24,837 nucleotides of DNA from a virus, in IMG/VR virus record IMGVR_UViG_3300030099_001998, positions 1-24,837 of that record; one strand, 5' to 3'. The number at the start of each line of letters is the position of its first letter. Within the stretch, counting starts at the first letter, position 1. The translations under genes were made by a program, and so were the position numbers. The notes beneath the pieces are model-generated. The model was not told the DNA's origin, searched no databases, and saw nothing but the letters and a program-made list of their open reading frames with translations. Below, piece after piece: positions 22,659-24,837 of this stretch.

Positions 22659-23221
22659 ACTATCGTATACCTTTCACCATTTGTAACTGGAGAGACAGCG
22701 TGAGGAAATAAATGATTACTTGGCCAAATCATTAATCTACCTGCTCTTGGTTTTATTTCTAAAATATTATCCTTTCCAGACGGATCATAAAAAAGTAAAT
22801 CTCCTCCCTCATACTCATCATTAAGCATAAAAATACAACTTAAAGTTCTAGGTATAAACGGATTGTGATCTGTGTGAGGATGAAAGTGACCTTCTTTTTT
22901 ATATTTTAAAACTTCTATACTACTTATTTTATTCATAGTTAGATAATTTAAATTTAAATTTTTTTTATATTCTGTAATTTGTTTTACAAAAAACTTAGAA
23001 TAAAAATTAGCCCAATGAACAATAGCTAAATTTTTATCTTCGTTTGATAAAGACAAACTATAACAATCTCTGGATTTTTTATCATAAGAGGTTTTAGATT
23101 TATCATTTACAACACCCGCTAAATTAAATTTATTTTTTTTAATAAAACTAAGAAAATTTTCTATAGCCTCTCTACTCATTACATCATCATATATTTCTAT
23201 ATGATCTAATAAAGAACTCAT
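22643..23221 (-). CDS. 2-oxoglutarate/Fe(II)-dependent oxygenase, prolyl 4-hydroxylase-like
   Basis: 192 aa with the canonical P4Hc pattern: YKKEGHFHPHTDHNPF (His116-x-Asp118), the strands RTLSCIFMLNDEYEGGDLLF and AGRLMIWPSNHLFPHAVSPV (His174 third iron ligand), then GERYTIVCWAL with Arg184 at the 2-oxoglutarate carboxylate site. All metal and co-substrate residues are present, so activity is likely. Known family members hydroxylate proline or other residues; in marine phages these genes are frequent near tail fibres and their substrates are unknown. A good AAGGAG ribosome binding site precedes the ATG at 23219-23221, inside the end of the preceding gene (4-nt ATGA overlap). It belongs to a cargo cluster and is not a core virion gene. 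Confidence 0.9.
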   Translation of the reverse strand: MSSLLDHIEIYDDVMSREAIENFLSFIKKNKFNLAGVVNDKSKTSYDKKSRDCYSLSLSNEDKNLAIVHWANFYSKFFVKQITEYKKNLNLNYLTMNKISSIEVLKYKKEGHFHPHTDHNPFIPRTLSCIFMLNDEYEGGDLLFYDPSGKDNILEIKPRAGRLMIWPSNHLFPHAVSPVTNGERYTIVCWAL

Positions 23222-23991
23222 TTAAACTCCTTTTTAAACCATTTAAACTTTCTATACCAGTGAAGCCATTGTAAATTATATCGACCCACCTCTCTAAAAT
23301 ATTCTTTAAAATTTAACTTTTTTATTTTCATTTTCCAAGAATCTCTTTTAAAAGGTATAACTTGAACAAAAGGAGTTCCCGCTTTTATAACCGTATCCAC
23401 ACCATCTGGAAATTTTTCTTTATTTAAATGAAATGGAAAATTAACAGGAAGATTAAAAGTATCAGTATCAACAATACCTGCTATGATTTCAAAAGGTAAA
23501 GAGTGATTATTTAATGGATGAACAAATAAACAAGAATATCCTAAAGGAGTTTTAATTACCCAAGGATTTAGAAATTTTCCAAAATTCACATTATAATTTT
23601 TTTCTTGTAATTCTTTATACTCAACTTGTTTAGAGCCATGATACTCAATACTTGGATCTGCGTTTATTTTTTTTAAATAATCATCAATGCCAGCCAAACC
23701 TGTGTTTTGAAAAAGTGGTCCCATCTCAACTTTAAACTTTTGGTTTTCTTGTTTTGTAATTCGTAGATGATAATCAACTGGTAGTTTTAAAGCATATCCT
23801 GTTGTAAGAGCATCTAAAAAAGGCACACATGATTTTACTGTCCTACCACGCTCTTTTCCAGCTGATACATCAACTAGTTTTGCAGGGTCCATTTTTTTAT
23901 ACCACTCTGGTAATGAAAATTTTATAGGTTCTGGTGGATAATTAGCCATGGCAATATAATCATCGCCAGCAAGAAAAGTGATCTCTTTCAT
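23218..23991 (-). CDS. Conserved marine phage/bacterial protein of unknown function (DUF6065-like)
   Basis: 257 aa, soluble. The order NYPPEPIKFSLPEWYKKM, TVKSCVPFLDALTTGYALKL, FLNPWVIKTPLGYSCLFVHP, IIAGIVDTDTFNLPVNFPF and GTPFVQVIPFKRDSWKM is that of a conserved family in cyanophages, other marine phages and bacteria. I associate it with DUF6065, without certainty. The VIPF and NFPFHLN strands suggest a cupin-like beta fold. It is often next to 2OG-Fe(II) oxygenases, as here, so it may help define or bind their substrate; that is inference. The start has no SD and is only 10 nt from a promoter-like -10. It overlaps the next oxygenase gene by 4 nt. Confidence 0.7.
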   Translation of the reverse strand: MKEITFLAGDDYIAMANYPPEPIKFSLPEWYKKMDPAKLVDVSAGKERGRTVKSCVPFLDALTTGYALKLPVDYHLRITKQENQKFKVEMGPLFQNTGLAGIDDYLKKINADPSIEYHGSKQVEYKELQEKNYNVNFGKFLNPWVIKTPLGYSCLFVHPLNNHSLPFEIIAGIVDTDTFNLPVNFPFHLNKEKFPDGVDTVIKAGTPFVQVIPFKRDSWKMKIKKLNFKEYFREVGRYNLQWLHWYRKFKWFKKEFK

Positions 23992-24000
23992 AAAAGAAAT

Positions 24001-24028
24001 ATTTTATATTAAAGAAATAATATGTCTA
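24001..24028 (-). promoter_or_regulatory. Candidate promoter for the oxygenase cargo cluster
   Basis: On the minus strand TAGACA (24028-24023, five of six) and TAAAAT (24006-24001, five of six) are separated by 16 nt in the 34-nt gap upstream of the 257-aa gene. The -35 overlaps the previous stop codon. The start would fall about 3 nt from the ATG. AT-rich DNA makes such matches common, so support is modest. Confidence 0.3.
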
Positions 24029-24457
24029 GTAATTTTTAAATTCACCTGAGACGGCTTGACCTTTATCGTGTAAATATTGCATTGGAGACTTACTTTGTGG
24101 AAAAGTTATATTATCTATATCGTTAAGAATATGTGTTTGAACCTTAACTTTGTCTTCAACCGGAACTTTTTTACTCCAGTCTGTCCAATAATGGCCAAAA
24201 CCTTCATAATGTTCTTTTGTCCAAGATGTTTGTTCATTTATAAAAGAAATTGAATTTGGTAAATCATCTAAATCGATTGCAGACTCATCAACTTGTTTTT
24301 TTACATATTTAAGATCATAAGCATCATCATCGTTAATTGTAGTTGATGTGTAACAAACATAAGGTCCATATTTTGTGTCCATTGCAGTAATTTCATCAGC
24401 TGTAATTCCAACTGCAATAATTCCTTTATTTGATTTTTGTATGTATACCTTTGCCAT
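24026..24457 (-). CDS. 143-aa hypothetical protein downstream of the glycine-rich adhesin-like gene
   Basis: Unknown function. Soluble, acidic and Asp/Tyr-rich, with no signal peptide or membrane helix. An N-terminal beta segment (AKVYIQKSNKGIIAVGITAD) is followed by TAMDTKYGPYVCYTSTTIND and an aromatic-rich C-terminal half (HYEGFGHYWTDWSKKV). It starts by a TAATG overlap with the adhesin-like gene, so the two are co-translated. It could be a tail-fibre chaperone or accessory protein, as genes directly after phage fibres often are, but no chaperone family motif is recognisable. Confidence 0.6.
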   Translation of the reverse strand: MAKVYIQKSNKGIIAVGITADEITAMDTKYGPYVCYTSTTINDDDAYDLKYVKKQVDESAIDLDDLPNSISFINEQTSWTKEHYEGFGHYWTDWSKKVPVEDKVKVQTHILNDIDNITFPQSKSPMQYLHDKGQAVSGEFKNY

Positions 24458-24837
24458 TATTGACCTTCAAAAATAACAACAGCGCCACCTCCACCATCAA
24501 ATGACGTACTGTTAGATGGACCTCCCTGTCCACCCTCACCAAGATCTCTTAAACTTCTAGATATTTCCGGGAATAAATTAGATATATTTACACTTGTTGG
24601 GTTTTGACCGGGTTGTCTGTTTGGATTAATAACTGAATTCAAACCACCAAAAATACCTACACCTGAAGGGGATGAAAAGTTTGATAAAGAAGTTAAGTTA
24701 GTTGAAAAACTTCCAGCGTTGCCTGCAGTGTTGTTAAAACCAAAACCACCTTGACCACCATTACCTGTTGCTAAATTACCAAAACTTGACGCTGATCCAG
24801 AGTTACCTTGACCATCGTTAGCAGGACCTGCAGTTCC
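24457..24837 (-). CDS. Glycine-rich adhesin / tail-fibre-like protein, partial (N-terminus outside window)
   Basis: The frame is open from the window edge (first full codon at 24837-24835) to TAA at 24457-24459, giving the last 126 residues. The part from 24642 begins with an in-frame TTG codon that is not a true start, since the frame continues beyond it to the edge. The sequence is low-complexity Gly/Asn/Ser/Phe (GNLATGNGGQGGFGFNNTAG), then a Ser/Pro/Asn section, and ends GGGGAVVIFEGQ. This ending is typical of phage glycine-rich tail fibre or adhesin tips (polyglycine II-like sandwich followed by a short hydrophobic strand). A host receptor-binding role is likely but inferred. Confidence 0.65.
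   Translation of the reverse strand, partial: GTAGPANDGQGNSGSASSFGNLATGNGGQGGFGFNNTAGNAGSFSTNLTSLSNFSSPSGVGIFGGLNSVINPNRQPGQNPTSVNISNLFPEISRSLRDLGEGGQGGPSNSTSFDGGGGAVVIFEGQ

Noticed and set aside
1-24837. tRNA genes, CRISPR arrays, insertion sequences, integrase or attachment sites
   Set aside because: Looked for by eye and not found: no cloverleaf-like segment in the gaps, no spaced identical repeats and no recombinase motif. A tRNA scan would settle the first point.

Overview
The window looks like part of the genome of an AT-rich, tailed double-stranded DNA phage of marine bacteria. The low GC, the gene packing and the protein types resemble phages of SAR11/Pelagibacter-like hosts and uncultured marine phage contigs. 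That assignment is inference from protein resemblance and composition, not from a search. Nearly every gene is on the minus strand and neighbours are tightly coupled: at least seven junctions are 1-nt TAATG overlaps and five are 4-nt ATGA overlaps. I see no tRNA or rRNA gene, CRISPR array, insertion sequence or integrase. Terminase, portal, major capsid protein and endolysin are not visible and presumably lie outside the window.

In the direction of transcription (right to left) the first block, about 24837-12000, carries virion and accessory genes. It opens with the glycine-rich C-terminus of a cut-off adhesin or tail-fibre-like protein and a small unknown protein. A cargo cluster follows: a conserved DUF-type protein, two different 2-oxoglutarate/Fe(II) oxygenase-like proteins in tandem and a small unknown protein. 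Then come a 720-aa modular tail or head-completion protein, a 54-aa protein, a beta-rich small virion protein, a HlyC-type toxin-activating lysine acyltransferase homologue, three low-complexity virion-type proteins, a 1318-aa probable internal or ejection protein and a small coiled-coil plus transmembrane protein.

The second block is the only plus-strand unit. It is a SNF2-type helicase (10378-11811) followed by a possible 21-aa membrane peptide, and it ends in a palindrome-rich convergent zone. It starts from a consensus-like promoter whose core overlaps a weaker, oppositely facing promoter for the replication genes.

The third block, 10311-3476, is a replication operon: two conserved phage proteins, a putative ssDNA-binding protein, an archaeo-eukaryotic-type primase, a compact UvrD-like helicase, a DUF3310 protein and a family A DNA polymerase with 3'-5' exonuclease. 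The polymerase has Leu at the position equivalent to E. coli Phe762. No hexameric DnaB/gp4-type helicase is visible, so the SF1 and SNF2-type helicases may do that work.

The last block, 3473-1, holds a conserved unknown protein, two signal-peptide proteins (one with a carbohydrate-binding-like domain) and three small single-membrane-span proteins, the last cut by the window edge. It looks like a module acting on the host envelope. The most interesting points are the HlyC-like gene inside a virion operon with its catalytic His apparently replaced, the overlapping divergent promoters around the inverted helicase gene, the Leu762 polymerase with an AEP primase, and the tandem oxygenases.
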